Positions 24,559 to 33,637 of a stretch of 64,000 bases of DNA are shown piece after piece (positions within the stretch are counted from its first letter, which is position 1; every line of letters starts with the position of its first letter). The notes under the pieces were generated by a model. It was not told the origin of the DNA, did no database searches, and saw nothing but the letters and a program-made list of their open reading frames with translations. Both the position numbers and the translations under genes were made by a program. The stretch is taken from NCBI RefSeq assembly GCF_029278605.1, contig NZ_CP119574.1:62001-126000 (forward strand), in the 5' to 3' direction. Source of the DNA: Cupriavidus sp. WKF15 (GTDB lineage: Bacteria > Pseudomonadota > Gammaproteobacteria > Burkholderiales > Burkholderiaceae).

Positions 24559-24579
24559 CTGATCTGTCAGATATTTGCA
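24559..24579. promoter_or_regulatory. MarR operator-like motif upstream of marR
   Basis: GCTGATCTGTCAGATATTTGC shares CTGATCTGTCAGATA with the site at 24049 and lies 35 bases from the marR start, with AT-rich sequence (TTATTGATATAACAATA) beside it that could hold the promoter. Confidence 0.65.
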
Positions 24580-24605
24580 AGAAAAAAGGGAGGGGGTGTC
24601 GCGTC

Positions 24606-24800
24606 GCGGCGCTTGCATGGGCGGAGTCGGTCACCCGCGTGGCAGACACCCATGTGCCAGACGCAGACTTCGAAGCTGCGTCCGCGGTGTTCAATGAAAA
24701 GGAGCTTGCTGACCTAACGATGGCCATTAGCCTGATGAATGCGTACAACCGACTGGCCATAAGTTTCCGTCGTGTGCCGGATTCCGTGTTGACTGCGTGA
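24606..24800 (+). pseudogene. C-terminal remnant of an AhpD-like/CMD family protein
   Basis: The reading ALAWAESVTRV, followed by FNEKELADLTMAISLMNAYNRLAISFRRVP, aligns with the last third of the intact copies (ALAWTEVLTRL, YSEKELSDLTFLVGTINTWNRLNVAFRMVP). The CxxC half is absent; the 5' side runs straight into the MarR operator region. It is more divergent than the two full copies, so it comes from a different ancestor. Confidence 0.8.
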
Positions 24801-25887
24801 GTCCGAAGCGGTCCGGCATGAATTGGAGCAAGTCGCGGAGCGCTCTCCCGACAGGTGCGTTCGGAGTTGGCTTGCGGGTGTCGCACGGTAGATTTCAACG
24901 ACCGCAAACGGCCGGACTCGGCCTTCGACCAGAAACACCCGAGGGCGCCGCCACGGTCGGCCACTGCCGGCCGCGGATTGAGCCGCTTACGCAAATTCCT
25001 TTTCAGCGACGAGCGCGCTTCTCGGCAACGCGTTTGTTCATCGGCTTACCGTGATCTGCTTAGCCAGTGTCTGCACGGCGTTTCACGACAGAGGGCGGAT
25101 GATGTTCTCATGCAACTCTCAAGAGTACTTCTCCTGTATGCGAAACTCGAAACAGATCTTTGTCGATCAACTCGACGAGTTCGCCGCTGGACAAGCGCCA
25201 ATTCTTGGCGCCTGGGTAGACGCGCAGGCCTCTAGGGGTCATGACTGATGTGAAGTAGCGACACTCAAGCACAAAAACGCAACGGTCGTCGTCGCCAGCG
25301 CAAGTCAGACGCTGGATAACTTTGTTGCCACGGCGCGGGCCGGATCGGGGATGCTGCAGCGTGATAGCCATGTATGGATAAATGCATGGGACAAACAAGT
25401 CCTATCGTGATGAGGGGTCGGCATATTCCCTTGGTCGATTGCCATTTACTGAATAGTGCACGCTAATTTGTCTACAGGCATATTTTTCACACCTGATCGG
25501 GCTGAGGCGGACGTTTCCCTGCAAGCCATGGCGGAAGCCGGAAAGAGGCCGGGTACGAAGTTGAACCGGGCGACTTGCGGCCAGCGTGCAATGGAGACTA
25601 TTCCGGATCCCCTAACCATTCAACTCTGCAGGTCTCGCCCAACGACTACGAATCTCTCTGTTGCGGACATTCGTTGTTGGCGCATTCGCGCGTCACAACG
25701 ACGGCTTGCGAATTTTGCACCATGCAAAACGCTGCGATTGGTGCCGATGCGACAACAGAGTTGGTACCGTGAGAGCACTACCGCGTGGTCTGTCGAAGCG
25801 TATTATTTTGTCCAAGCCGACCCCTAGGCAAATAATGCCGCGCAGCCTCGGTGAGCTCAACTTTTAGTCAACTGCCAGGAGAGAATC
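24801..25887. other. 1.1 kb without a supported gene
   Basis: There are overlapping frames only. Minus-strand 25108-25398 (96 codons, with VIQRLTCAGDDDRCVFVLECRYF) is the most protein-like, but it has no clear ribosome-binding site or family. The stretch around 24895-24925 resembles GGCCGGACTCGGCCTT-type intergenic repeats also seen near 60635. Confidence 0.35.
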
Positions 25888-26367
25888 ATGATGCAACGCC
25901 TTAACTACTTCCAGCAGTCCTCCGAACTGACCAAGAAGCTCATGGAGTTCGGCGCGCTGTTCCAGAAGACCACGATTGAAGAGCCCATTCGCGAGCTCGT
26001 CGAGATTCGGGCATCGCAGCTCAATGGCTGCGCGTTCTGCGTCGACATGCATATCAAGATGGCAAAGATCCACGGCGAGCGCGAACTGCGCCTGCATCAT
26101 GTGGCGATCTGGCGCGAGTCGACGCTGTTCTCGCCGCGCGAACGCGCCGCGCTGGCCTGGACCGAGGTGCTGACCAGGCTTCCCGCCGACGGCGTGCCCG
26201 ACGATATCTATGAGCGCGTGCGCACCCAGTACAGCGAAAAGGAACTGTCGGACCTCACCTTCCTCGTGGGGGCAATCAATACCTGGAACCGACTGAACGT
26301 GGCTTTCCGCATGGTGCCTGGTTCGTCGGACAAGGCGTTCGGGCCCGACAAGGCCAATATCGAGTGA
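25888..26367 (+). CDS. AhpD-like / carboxymuconolactone decarboxylase family protein, copy 2
   Basis: This 159-aa protein keeps the redox motif GCAFCVDMHIKMA. It differs from copy 1 at 16412-16891 mainly in the first 30 residues (MMQRLNYFQQSSELTKK against MTQRTNYFQQSQELSKK) and at a few later sites. The DNA is also nearly identical across most of the gene, so the duplication is recent. A CCAGGAGAG precedes the start. The cyclic-nucleotide/thioredoxin-reductase-like fusion lies 170 bases downstream on the same strand, a plausible redox partner. Confidence 0.85.
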   Translation: MMQRLNYFQQSSELTKKLMEFGALFQKTTIEEPIRELVEIRASQLNGCAFCVDMHIKMAKIHGERELRLHHVAIWRESTLFSPRERAALAWTEVLTRLPADGVPDDIYERVRTQYSEKELSDLTFLVGAINTWNRLNVAFRMVPGSSDKAFGPDKANIE

Positions 26368-26539
26368 CATCAAGAAGGCGATCGTCGCGTTTGCCGCATG
26401 CGGCTAGCGATGCTTCGCCCCTCCGTTCCGACGCGCTCCTATACGCAAGTCTTGTCATGGCACGCCCGATGCATGACTGCGTTTCGAGGACTGGACTGCT
26501 ACGCATTGCACGCAATGCAGACCACCACATCCATCCGCC

Positions 26540-28237
26540 ATGGACATCTCCGCCCAACACAAGTCGTCCGCCGATGCATCCGACGCCATGCCGGAAGCGG
26601 CCCCGGACGTCGTAGTCTTGCACCAGCGGCAGATGTATCCGCACTTATCTGCCGCCGATATCGCGCGCATCGCGCCCTATGGCCGGGAACAGACCTGGCG
26701 GGCCGGCGAGTACGTGGTACGTACCGGGGATCCGGCCAATGGCATGATCCTCGTCATTGAAGGACGTGTGCGCATCGTGCAGCGCGATGGCATCGGTGAC
26801 AGCGCTCTGGCCTCCGAGCACGGGCCCGGCAATTTTCTGGCCGAAATCGGCCAGCTTTCTGGCACGCCCGAACTCGTCGACGGCATCGCCATCGAGGATG
26901 TGCGCGCCATCGTCGTGCGCCCGGCATGCTTGCGCGCGCTGATGGTGGCCGAGGCCGCGCTCGGAGAGTTGATCATGCAGGCGATGATGCTGCGCCGCAC
27001 GGCGCTGATCCAGCGTGGACGCGGGCCGACGCTGATCGGCCGTGGGAGCGATCCGACCATGTTCGACCTCCAGGCGCTCCTGCGGCGTAACAACTATCCG
27101 TACTCGGTGGTTGATGTCGACGCCGATGCTGAAGCGGCGGAAATGCCCGGCAAGTTCGATGCCACCGATGACGATCTGCCGCTCGTCATCGACCCCAATG
27201 GCACGGTGCTGCGCCGTCCCGATTCCACGCAGGTGCTGTCGTGCCTGGGGTTGCTGCCGCATATCGATGGCAGCCGGATCTATGATGTGGCGATCATCGG
27301 CGCGGGCCCGGCCGGGCTGGCGGCGGCGGTCTATGCGGCGTCGGAAGGGTTGCACGTGATCGTGCTCGATGCGTTGTCGCCGGGCGGTCAGGCCGGTGCC
27401 AGTGCGCGCATCGAGAACTACCTGGGATTTCCCGCCGGCATTTCGGGCCATGCGCTTACCACCAATGCATGTGCGCAGGCGCAGAAGTTCGGCGCGCACA
27501 TCGCCTTTCCCACGGAAATCGAACGGCTCGATTGCGGCGCCGTACACCAGTTGCGTACGCGGGCCGGCGATACGATCCAGGCGCTAACCGTCATCATCGC
27601 CAGCGGCGCCGCGTACCGCCGGCCGCCGATTCCGCGCCGGGCGGAGTTTGAAGGGAGTGGCGTCTACTACTGGGCGTCGCCGGTGGAAGCCAAGCTCTGC
27701 GCCAACCGGGAAGTCATGCTGGTGGGAGGCGGCAATTCCGCCGGGCAGGCCGCCGTGTTCCTGGGCGCCCATGTCGCGCACGTCCACATTGTGATTCGCG
27801 GCGATAGCCTCGACACCAGCATGTCGCGCTACCTGGTCGACCGCATCGCCGCGCAGCGCAACATCACGGTCCATGCCCGCACCGAAGTGGTGGACCTCGA
27901 AGGCAATACGCGGCTGACAGGCGTAACCCTGCGCGATTGCAATATGGGCACGCAGATGACGATGCGGGTGCAGCACGTGTTCCTGTTTACTGGCGCGCAG
28001 CCGAACACATCGTGGCTGGACGGCTGCGATGTGGAGGTAGATGCCAAGGGGTTCGTGCTGACCGGCATAGACGCCGGGCTGCAGTCCAATACGCTGGAGA
28101 CCTGCGTGTCGGGCGTCTTCGCCATCGGCGATGTCCGCTCGGGCTCGACCAAGCGCGTGGCCACTGCGGTGGGCGAGGGCGCAGCGGTTGTGTCGCAGAT
28201 CCACGGCTATCTCGCCGTCGCTCGGGAAGCGGCCTGA
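26540..28237 (+). CDS. Cyclic-nucleotide-binding domain fused to thioredoxin-reductase-like FAD/NAD(P) enzyme
   Basis: This is a 565-aa fusion. Residues about 34-150 form a cAMP-type beta-barrel (YVVRTGDPANGMILVIEGRVRIVQRDG, PGNFLAEIGQLSGTPELVD). A thioredoxin-like linker domain (about 175-240) follows. Residues 248-560 form a thioredoxin-reductase fold with FAD motif VAIIGAGPAGLAAAVYAAS, NAD(P) motif VMLVGGGNSAGQAAVFLG and the closing GVFAIGDVRSGSTKRVATAVGEGA. The redox-active CxxC expected after the VYYWAS position (around 377) is absent; only a lone Cys in EAKLC remains. Direct thioredoxin reduction is therefore unlikely. It is possibly a nucleotide-gated flavin reductase. Confidence 0.85.
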   Translation: MDISAQHKSSADASDAMPEAAPDVVVLHQRQMYPHLSAADIARIAPYGREQTWRAGEYVVRTGDPANGMILVIEGRVRIVQRDGIGDSALASEHGPGNFLAEIGQLSGTPELVDGIAIEDVRAIVVRPACLRALMVAEAALGELIMQAMMLRRTALIQRGRGPTLIGRGSDPTMFDLQALLRRNNYPYSVVDVDADAEAAEMPGKFDATDDDLPLVIDPNGTVLRRPDSTQVLSCLGLLPHIDGSRIYDVAIIGAGPAGLAAAVYAASEGLHVIVLDALSPGGQAGASARIENYLGFPAGISGHALTTNACAQAQKFGAHIAFPTEIERLDCGAVHQLRTRAGDTIQALTVIIASGAAYRRPPIPRRAEFEGSGVYYWASPVEAKLCANREVMLVGGGNSAGQAAVFLGAHVAHVHIVIRGDSLDTSMSRYLVDRIAAQRNITVHARTEVVDLEGNTRLTGVTLRDCNMGTQMTMRVQHVFLFTGAQPNTSWLDGCDVEVDAKGFVLTGIDAGLQSNTLETCVSGVFAIGDVRSGSTKRVATAVGEGAAVVSQIHGYLAVAREAA

Positions 28238-28653
28238 GGCCCTCGGGGCAGGTTCTCTGGGCGCCCGTGTTGTCTCGCTACTGGTGATTGGTACACGTCC
28301 CTGGGTATGCGCGAGGTGGGCCATGGCGTCGAAGGCTGTACACTGCAGGGCACACGCCGCTGTGCGGCACAGGCGATCACGCGAATCGATCCGGACTCCT
28401 GCGTCGGACGTTTGTGAAAGCTTACTGAATGTCTTCCGAATGCTTGTACCTTCAAAAGTATCCGTCGACAGGCCGCGCCACTGGACTAATTCGGAACCGA
28501 CGGGTACCACATGTATACGCTCGTCCCAATCGTTGACTAGGAACATCTGTCGGCGATGATAACCGCTCATGGCCGCGCCGACGCTTACTGAGCGGTTCGG
28601 AGGTTCTAGAGCCCGGGACTCACCACGTCAATCCACAATTGGAGGAGGTGTGG
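28238..28653. other. Intergenic, no gene supported
   Basis: The minus-strand frame opening near 28570 (MSGYHRRQMFLVNDWDERIHVV) is open for about 65 codons before it becomes the shadow of the upstream gene. I do not recognise it. Confidence 0.35.
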
Positions 28654-28920
28654 CATGAGCAACCAACAAAAGGTCATTGTTATCACGTTGTCGCAACGGC
28701 CCGCTCCATCAAAGTGACTCCCGACGCCGACCAGTTAGCCGTGGCAGGCGATATCGGCGAACCCGCTACCGCGCGCGGTGTGATCGATGAAACGATCAAA
28801 TGCTTTGGACGTGTCGACACGCTAGTGAACAATAGCGGCATTTTCGTCGCGAAGCCTTTCGCCGAATACACGGCCGAAGATTTCACGTCATTGATCAATT
28901 TGAACCTGGCGGGCTGCAAG
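28654..28920 (+). pseudogene. Short-chain dehydrogenase remnant (internally deleted and truncated)
   Basis: A GGAGGAGGTG Shine-Dalgarno precedes MSNQQKVIVIT, the usual first strand of an SDR. The Gly-rich loop and roughly 40 residues are then missing. After a frame change the sequence resumes with VVATARS, GDIGEPATARGVIDETIKCFGRVDTLVNNSGIFVAKPFAEYTAEDFTSLINLNLAG, including the NNSG motif. It stops at the point where an unrelated segment begins, before the catalytic Tyr-x-x-x-Lys. It is a dead gene, the left element of a fragment mosaic. Confidence 0.8.
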
Positions 28921-28979
28921 AGCAGTCTGCCTTGGCGAATGGGGGCGGCAGGGAGAGAGCGACACGCCTGCGGCAGGGC

Positions 28980-29503
28980 CTGCACCAACGCGCCCGGTGT
29001 CTGACTAGCGGTTCTTCAGCGCCTCGGCAACCCCTGCGCCATAGGCGCGGTCGGCCATCGTGCAATTGCGGATATGCCGCTGCTGCACCTCCTCGCTCGC
29101 ACCGCCGAGCGAGCGCGCCGTGTTGTCGAAGAGCTGCAGCTTCTGCTCGGGCGACATCAGTCGGAACAGCGCCCCCGGCTGCGAGTAGTAGTCCTCGTCC
29201 GCGCGATGGTCCCAGTGCGCGGCTGCACCCGAGAGCGCCAGCGGCGGCTCCGCCAGCCGCGGGCTGTCGGCCCACTCGCCGCGGCTGTTGGGCACGATGC
29301 CGGGCAGCCCGCCCTGGTTGCCGTCCACGCGCATCGCGCCGTCGCGGTGATAGCTGTGCACCGGGCAGCGCGGGGCGTTCACCGGGATCTGGTGCGCGTT
29401 CACGCCCAGCCGGTAGCGGACCGCATCGCCGTAGCTGAAGAGCCGCCCCTGCAGCATCTTGTCCGGCGAGAAGCCAATGCCCGGCACGATGTTGGCAGGC
29501 GAG
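28980..29503 (-). pseudogene. Inverted duplicate of the catalase 3' end
   Basis: These 524 bases are the reverse complement of 34570-35093 with very few differences. They encode the last 166 or so residues of the catalase ([21 protein letters not shown] through EALKNR) and the first 25 bases beyond its stop. There is no start and no haem-binding N-terminal half. The left boundary continues into unrelated sequence and the right boundary joins a LysR fragment. Confidence 0.92.
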
Positions 29504-29635
29504 TGGCCCCGGTCCTCGGGTGCGTACTGTGGCATGGAGTGAACCAGTTTCCCCCTCGCGCAGCAGATCGCAGATCAGGTACCCGCCCAACTGAGCGATG
29601 CCTTTGCCTTGGAGGACGGCCTCCAGCACTAGCCC
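29502..29635 (-). pseudogene. LysR fragment, partial copy of 36223-36355
   Basis: About 134 bases match the effector-domain region of the SDR-LysR fusion gene ([25 protein letters not shown] through MPQYAPGDRGH) at roughly 93% identity with one inserted base. The orientation is the same as in the parent. It is a broken piece only, lying between the catalase and ligase fragments. Confidence 0.88.
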
Positions 29636-29640
29636 GTCAT

Positions 29641-29796
29641 CGTTACATTGTCGACCGTTTGAAGGACATGATCATCAGCGGCGGCTTCAACGTCTATGCG
29701 ATTGAAGTTGAAGCGGCACTGGCCTCCCACCCAGCCGTCATGATGTCCGCTGTGGTCGGCATTCCGCATCCGGAGTGGGGTGAGGCGGTCCACTCT
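29641..29796 (+). pseudogene. AMP-dependent acyl-CoA ligase C-terminal fragment
   Basis: [27 protein letters not shown], followed by [23 protein letters not shown], is the A8-A10 region of acyl-CoA synthetases (D-R-x-K-D-x-I-x-S-G-G-x-N). The catalytic lysine region and everything upstream are missing. It is fused out of context to the LysR fragment. Confidence 0.85.
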
Positions 29797-29890
29797 GCGC
29801 TGGACTGGCCCACTCCGCCTATGCGCCCCGCATCCCACATCGGCGATCCTTCCGAGGGTCAGCCACCCTAGCGCCGAGGATGGCCTACAG

Positions 29891-30361
29891 TCAGAATGGC
29901 TTGGTCGGCAAATACTTGCCGTCAAGGGTAATCACCGCGCGGTGACCTCCTTCCGGATCCGGTACCTTCTGGATGTTCAGCTTGAAGTTGATCGCGCTGA
30001 TGATCCCGTCGCCGAATTTCTCGTGGATAAGGGCCTTGAGCGTGGATCCATAGATCTGGACAATCTCGTAGAAGCGGTAGATGGTGGGGTCAGTTGGAAC
30101 TCCGCCGGGAATGCTGCCGCGCACGGGGATTGTCTGGAGCCGTTGCACGGCATCTTCACCGAGCTCAAGCTTGTCGGCGACCTTCTTCGCTGCCTCTGCA
30201 GGCAGCGGGTGCTGGCCGAGCAGCGCTGCTGTCACGAAGGCCAGCGATAGCCCGGTGTCCTCGTTGATCTGTTCGAAAGTCAGATTCTTGCGAATCTTCG
30301 CCTCAACGATGGCGTCAGTGAGGGCCTGGCGATCGGCTTGGTTGTATTGCGATTGGGGCAT
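29891..30361 (-). CDS. cynS: Cyanase (cyanate hydratase)
   Basis: This 156-aa enzyme converts cyanate and bicarbonate to ammonia and CO2. The length and the catalytic residues match the E. coli numbering: Arg96 and Glu99 in [11 protein letters not shown], and Ser122 in GIISAINF. The N-terminal helical domain (residues 1-85) resembles an HTH fold, and the C-terminal part forms the decamer core. The start at 30361 fits the family and is preceded by AGGAGT. It follows the carbonic anhydrase gene by 28 bases, the classic cynT-cynS order. Confidence 0.95.
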   Translation of the reverse strand: MPQSQYNQADRQALTDAIVEAKIRKNLTFEQINEDTGLSLAFVTAALLGQHPLPAEAAKKVADKLELGEDAVQRLQTIPVRGSIPGGVPTDPTIYRFYEIVQIYGSTLKALIHEKFGDGIISAINFKLNIQKVPDPEGGHRAVITLDGKYLPTKPF

Positions 30362-30389
30362 TTTCAAACTCCTGAAGGATGGGGAGAAC

Positions 30390-31049
30390 TCAGACAGTTG
30401 CGTTAAGTCGGGGTGGATTTGCAGAGACCCGGGGGTTCTCCGCCAGAGAAACGAAGCCGTTCGTGATGCCGTCCAGCACACTAATGGAGCCGGTTTCAAT
30501 GTCGTACACCCAGCCGTGCAGGTTCAACCGTCCCTGCTCGACAGCGAGTGCCACAGAAGGGTGGGTTCGAAGATTGACAAGCTGGGCAATGACGTTCTCT
30601 CGCACCATGGAGTCAATGCGCGCCCGCTCGGATGCATGCACTCGCGATTCATTGACGGCCTTTGCGGCGCCGGCGTGGCACAGCCAGCCAGAAACAGCAG
30701 GCATATGGTCCAGGCACATGCATGTCGCGACTGCCGTCATGGCACCGCAGTCGGAGTGACCGCAGATGACGACATCGGCGACGCTAAGGCCGGCGACCGC
30801 GTACTCGACACTGGCCGAGACGCCTCCAGGTTGCACTCCGTAGGACGGGACGATGTTTCCGGCATTGCGGATGACGAACAGTTCGCCCGGTTCCTGTTGT
30901 GTCAGAAGTTCAGGTATGACGCGACTGTCCGAGCACGCAATAAACAGGGTGCGAGGGTTCTGGGTGGTGGCCAGATGCTTGAATAGCTTTGTGCGCTTGG
31001 GAAACTCCTCGCGCTGAAACTTCAAAAAGCCTTCGACAAGGTTTTGCAT
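30390..31049 (-). CDS. cynT: Beta-class carbonic anhydrase of the cyn operon
   Basis: This 219-aa zinc enzyme recycles CO2 to bicarbonate for cyanase. The zinc ligands are visible: Cys in ACSDSRV and the pair in [34 protein letters not shown] and the closing [18 protein letters not shown] are typical. The start at 31049 ([12 protein letters not shown]) fits the family; upstream ATG (31067) and TTG (31076) codons are alternatives, as no site has a strong Shine-Dalgarno. It is first in the cynT-cynS pair. No CynR-type regulator is adjacent, which is unusual. Confidence 0.92.
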   Translation of the reverse strand: MQNLVEGFLKFQREEFPKRTKLFKHLATTQNPRTLFIACSDSRVIPELLTQQEPGELFVIRNAGNIVPSYGVQPGGVSASVEYAVAGLSVADVVICGHSDCGAMTAVATCMCLDHMPAVSGWLCHAGAAKAVNESRVHASERARIDSMVRENVIAQLVNLRTHPSVALAVEQGRLNLHGWVYDIETGSISVLDGITNGFVSLAENPRVSANPPRLNATV

Positions 31050-31277
31050 GGGGGACGCTTCTGTCATTGGGTGCAAAGTCGATGTGCTGCGGTCGCAGTC
31101 ACAGCTCGCTGTGATCTGATCGGCTTGTCTGTGTGGTGAAGCAATTCTTCATCCTTCCGCAGCCGCAGTCCTTTGGAAGGCACCTGCGGCCGCATTCTCA
31201 GAGCCCACTGGAATGGCCGTGGATTGGTGCGGTTACCTCAGCCAAATGCTCGCGCCGCAGAGCGAGGCAATCACTGG

Positions 31278-32141
31278 TCACCGCGCGGTGGGCTTCGCGA
31301 GCCGGGCGACAACCTCATCAGTCGTCCATAGCGCGTTGGCGATGTAGCGGAAGTTGATGAGCGCGCTGAGATTTCCATCGCCCTCAGGCAACTTCGGGGC
31401 CGCGACCGCATCACGCACGACGGCCACCTCGAAGCCTTGCTCCTCAAACTCGCGCAAGTGGGACTCCACACACAGGTTGGCTAGCATCCCGGCGAGGACG
31501 ATCTTGGTGATGCCCTGCTTGCGAAGCTGGAACGTGAGATCGTTGGTCTGGGGGCTGTAGAGCTTGTGGGGCGAAGCGACGATGGTCTTGCCGTCCTCGA
31601 TGTAGGGCTTGAACTCGGGCATGAAGTCTGCGCCCGAACCGCGGAACCCATCCAGGCTCAGTGCGCTGGGCCTGTCGAAGATCTTGATCTTGTGCTGGAA
31701 GAGCTCGACGGGGGCCTGGAACTTCCATTGGTGGTCGTGCGGGTAGTAGTAGTGAGGCGAGATCGCGACGACGATGCCCGCCTTCTTCGATGACTCGAAC
31801 AGGCGCAGCAGGTTCGGCACGAGCCGTTGCTCGGTAACGGCCTCACCCACAGCGGACCAAGCTGCGCCCTTCGGGCTCATGAAATCGATCTGGGGATCGA
31901 TCACGACCAGGGCGGTGCGTTCCAGATCGAGTGTCATCGTGGGAACGGGCATGGCGCGCTCGGTCGGATCGGTGTACTGCGCCGCTTTTACCGGTTGTGG
32001 ATGTGCCATCGCGGTTGCGATGCTTGCAACGGCCATCGCAAGCGCGGCCGTCAACCGAAGCGTTGCGCGAGTAACGCATCGGTGGTCATGGTTCCTGAAA
32101 GGTTCCGACGATTGCTGTTGGTAGTTGATGCGTTGGTTCAT
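31278..32141 (-). CDS. Exported isochorismatase-like cysteine hydrolase with a borrowed N-terminus
   Basis: This 287-aa protein has a signal segment around residues 28-47 (LRLTAALAMAVASIATAMA) and then an isochorismatase fold. Asp is in TALVVIDPQIDF, a Lys lies in PHKLYSPQTNDL, and the nucleophile Cys is in GMLANLCVESHLREFEEQGFEVAVV, giving the D-K-C triad. The first 15 residues (MNQRINYQQQSSEPF) and the GAGGAGCCAAC before the ATG match the start of the AhpD-like genes, not this family. The ATG appears to have been captured from such a gene. The true export signal would begin after it. Confidence 0.78.
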   Translation of the reverse strand: MNQRINYQQQSSEPFRNHDHRCVTRATLRLTAALAMAVASIATAMAHPQPVKAAQYTDPTERAMPVPTMTLDLERTALVVIDPQIDFMSPKGAAWSAVGEAVTEQRLVPNLLRLFESSKKAGIVVAISPHYYYPHDHQWKFQAPVELFQHKIKIFDRPSALSLDGFRGSGADFMPEFKPYIEDGKTIVASPHKLYSPQTNDLTFQLRKQGITKIVLAGMLANLCVESHLREFEEQGFEVAVVRDAVAAPKLPEGDGNLSALINFRYIANALWTTDEVVARLAKPTAR

Positions 32142-32466
32142 GTTGGCTCCTCGGACTGGGGTGGACAACGAACACGCCGCGAGGCTCTCGATGCGATTCA
32201 TCGAAGCTGACGTGATGCGTTGAAATCTAGAAGCAAATGCCGGCCGGCACTAGGCGCTGGTTGTGGACATATCTGTTGATCGCCACGTAACAATCGCGCT
32301 CACCTAGAGTCAGTCAAACATGAGCCGGCGCATTTGAAGATCCGGTCGCGTGGATGGCTGAGCTCAGTGAACGACCCAGCGGAGCGCGCTGGATGCGTTG
32401 CCGCGACATTGGTGAAGATCCGGCAACATCGAATTGCCCGTGACCATATCGCATGGGGAGGAGACC

Positions 32467-33501
32467 ATGGCTAGACTGATCTCGTCTCCACTCAGGTCTA
32501 CAGCCATGAAGATTGAACCCGCACCAATTCAGCCTAGATTCGCTGGCGTCACGCGCCGTCAGTTGTTGATCATTGGGGCAGGCACTGCAGCAGCAGCGGC
32601 TCTGCCATTCGCAGCGTCCGCTGCTCCTAGTGCGCCGAATGGCGCTGAAAATCCGGAAGGAAATCCACCCATGAGCTATGTCACCACCAAAGACGGGGTC
32701 CAGATCTTCTATAAGGATTTGGGTCCCTCCAATGGCACCCCGATCGTCTTCTCGCACGGATGGCCTCTGAGCTCCGACGATTGGGACGCGCAGGTGATGT
32801 TCTTCCTCTCCAAGGGCTATCGTGTCGTCGCGCACGATCGGCGCGGGCATGGCCGCTCGGCGCAAGTCTGGAACGGCCACGACATGGATCACTACGCCGA
32901 CGACCTCGCCGCGGTCGTGAACCATCTCAACCTCAAGGGCGCGATCCACATCGGCCACTCCACCGGCGGCGGCGAGGTCGTGCGCTATCTGGCTCGCCAC
33001 GGCGAGAAGCGGGCCGCGAAGGCCTGCCTCATTAACGCCGTGCCGCCGCTGATGGTCAAGACCGCGTCGAATCCCGGCGGCCTGCCGAAGGACGTGTTCG
33101 ACGGCCTGCAATTGCAGACGGCCACGAACCGGGCGCAGTTCTATCGCGACATTCCCGCGGGGCCGTTCTACGGCTTCAACCGGCCGGGCGTGAAGCCGCA
33201 GGAAGGCATCATCCAGAACTGGTGGCGCCAGGGGATGATGGGCAGCGCCAAGGCGCACTACGACGGCATCGTCGCGTTCTCGCAGACCGACTTCACCGAC
33301 GACCTGAAGAAGATCGGACTGCCGGTGCTGGTGATGCACGGCGACGACGACCAGATCGTCCCCTACGCCGATTCTGCGCCGCTATCGGCCAAGCTGCTGA
33401 AGAACAGCACGCTGAAGACCTACAAGGGCTTCCCGCACGGCATGCCGACAACGCACTCGGACGTCATCAACGCGGAACTGCTGGCCTTTATCAAGTCCTG
33501 A
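32467..33501 (+). CDS. Tat-exported alpha/beta hydrolase (non-haem chloroperoxidase/arylesterase type)
   Basis: This 344-aa protein has a twin-arginine signal ([24 protein letters not shown], about residues 30-53). The hydrolase fold carries oxyanion [13 protein letters not shown], nucleophile elbow [10 protein letters not shown], acid in [11 protein letters not shown] and His in [10 protein letters not shown]. These features define the cofactor-free chloroperoxidase/arylesterase group. The start at 32467 has GGAGGAGACC upstream; an internal ATG at 32506 would also keep the Tat signal. The catalase follows 136 bases later on the same strand, so it fits an oxidative-stress unit. Confidence 0.85.
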   Translation: MARLISSPLRSTAMKIEPAPIQPRFAGVTRRQLLIIGAGTAAAAALPFAASAAPSAPNGAENPEGNPPMSYVTTKDGVQIFYKDLGPSNGTPIVFSHGWPLSSDDWDAQVMFFLSKGYRVVAHDRRGHGRSAQVWNGHDMDHYADDLAAVVNHLNLKGAIHIGHSTGGGEVVRYLARHGEKRAAKACLINAVPPLMVKTASNPGGLPKDVFDGLQLQTATNRAQFYRDIPAGPFYGFNRPGVKPQEGIIQNWWRQGMMGSAKAHYDGIVAFSQTDFTDDLKKIGLPVLVMHGDDDQIVPYADSAPLSAKLLKNSTLKTYKGFPHGMPTTHSDVINAELLAFIKS

Positions 33502-33637
33502 TTGCGTCGAATCAGTCGGCACCGTCGATGGCCGGTCCAACCTTGAGGTGGCGGCCATCGACGCGACTCCCACCTTGGACGTCCAGTCCTCCCGCCTGAA
33601 GACGCTCCGCCGACCCACTCTTCTTTCCCACATTGCC

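Noticed and set aside
29074..29871. 265-codon plus-strand frame as a real gene
   Set aside because: It is a chance fusion of antisense catalase and LysR sequence with the acyl-CoA ligase fragment.
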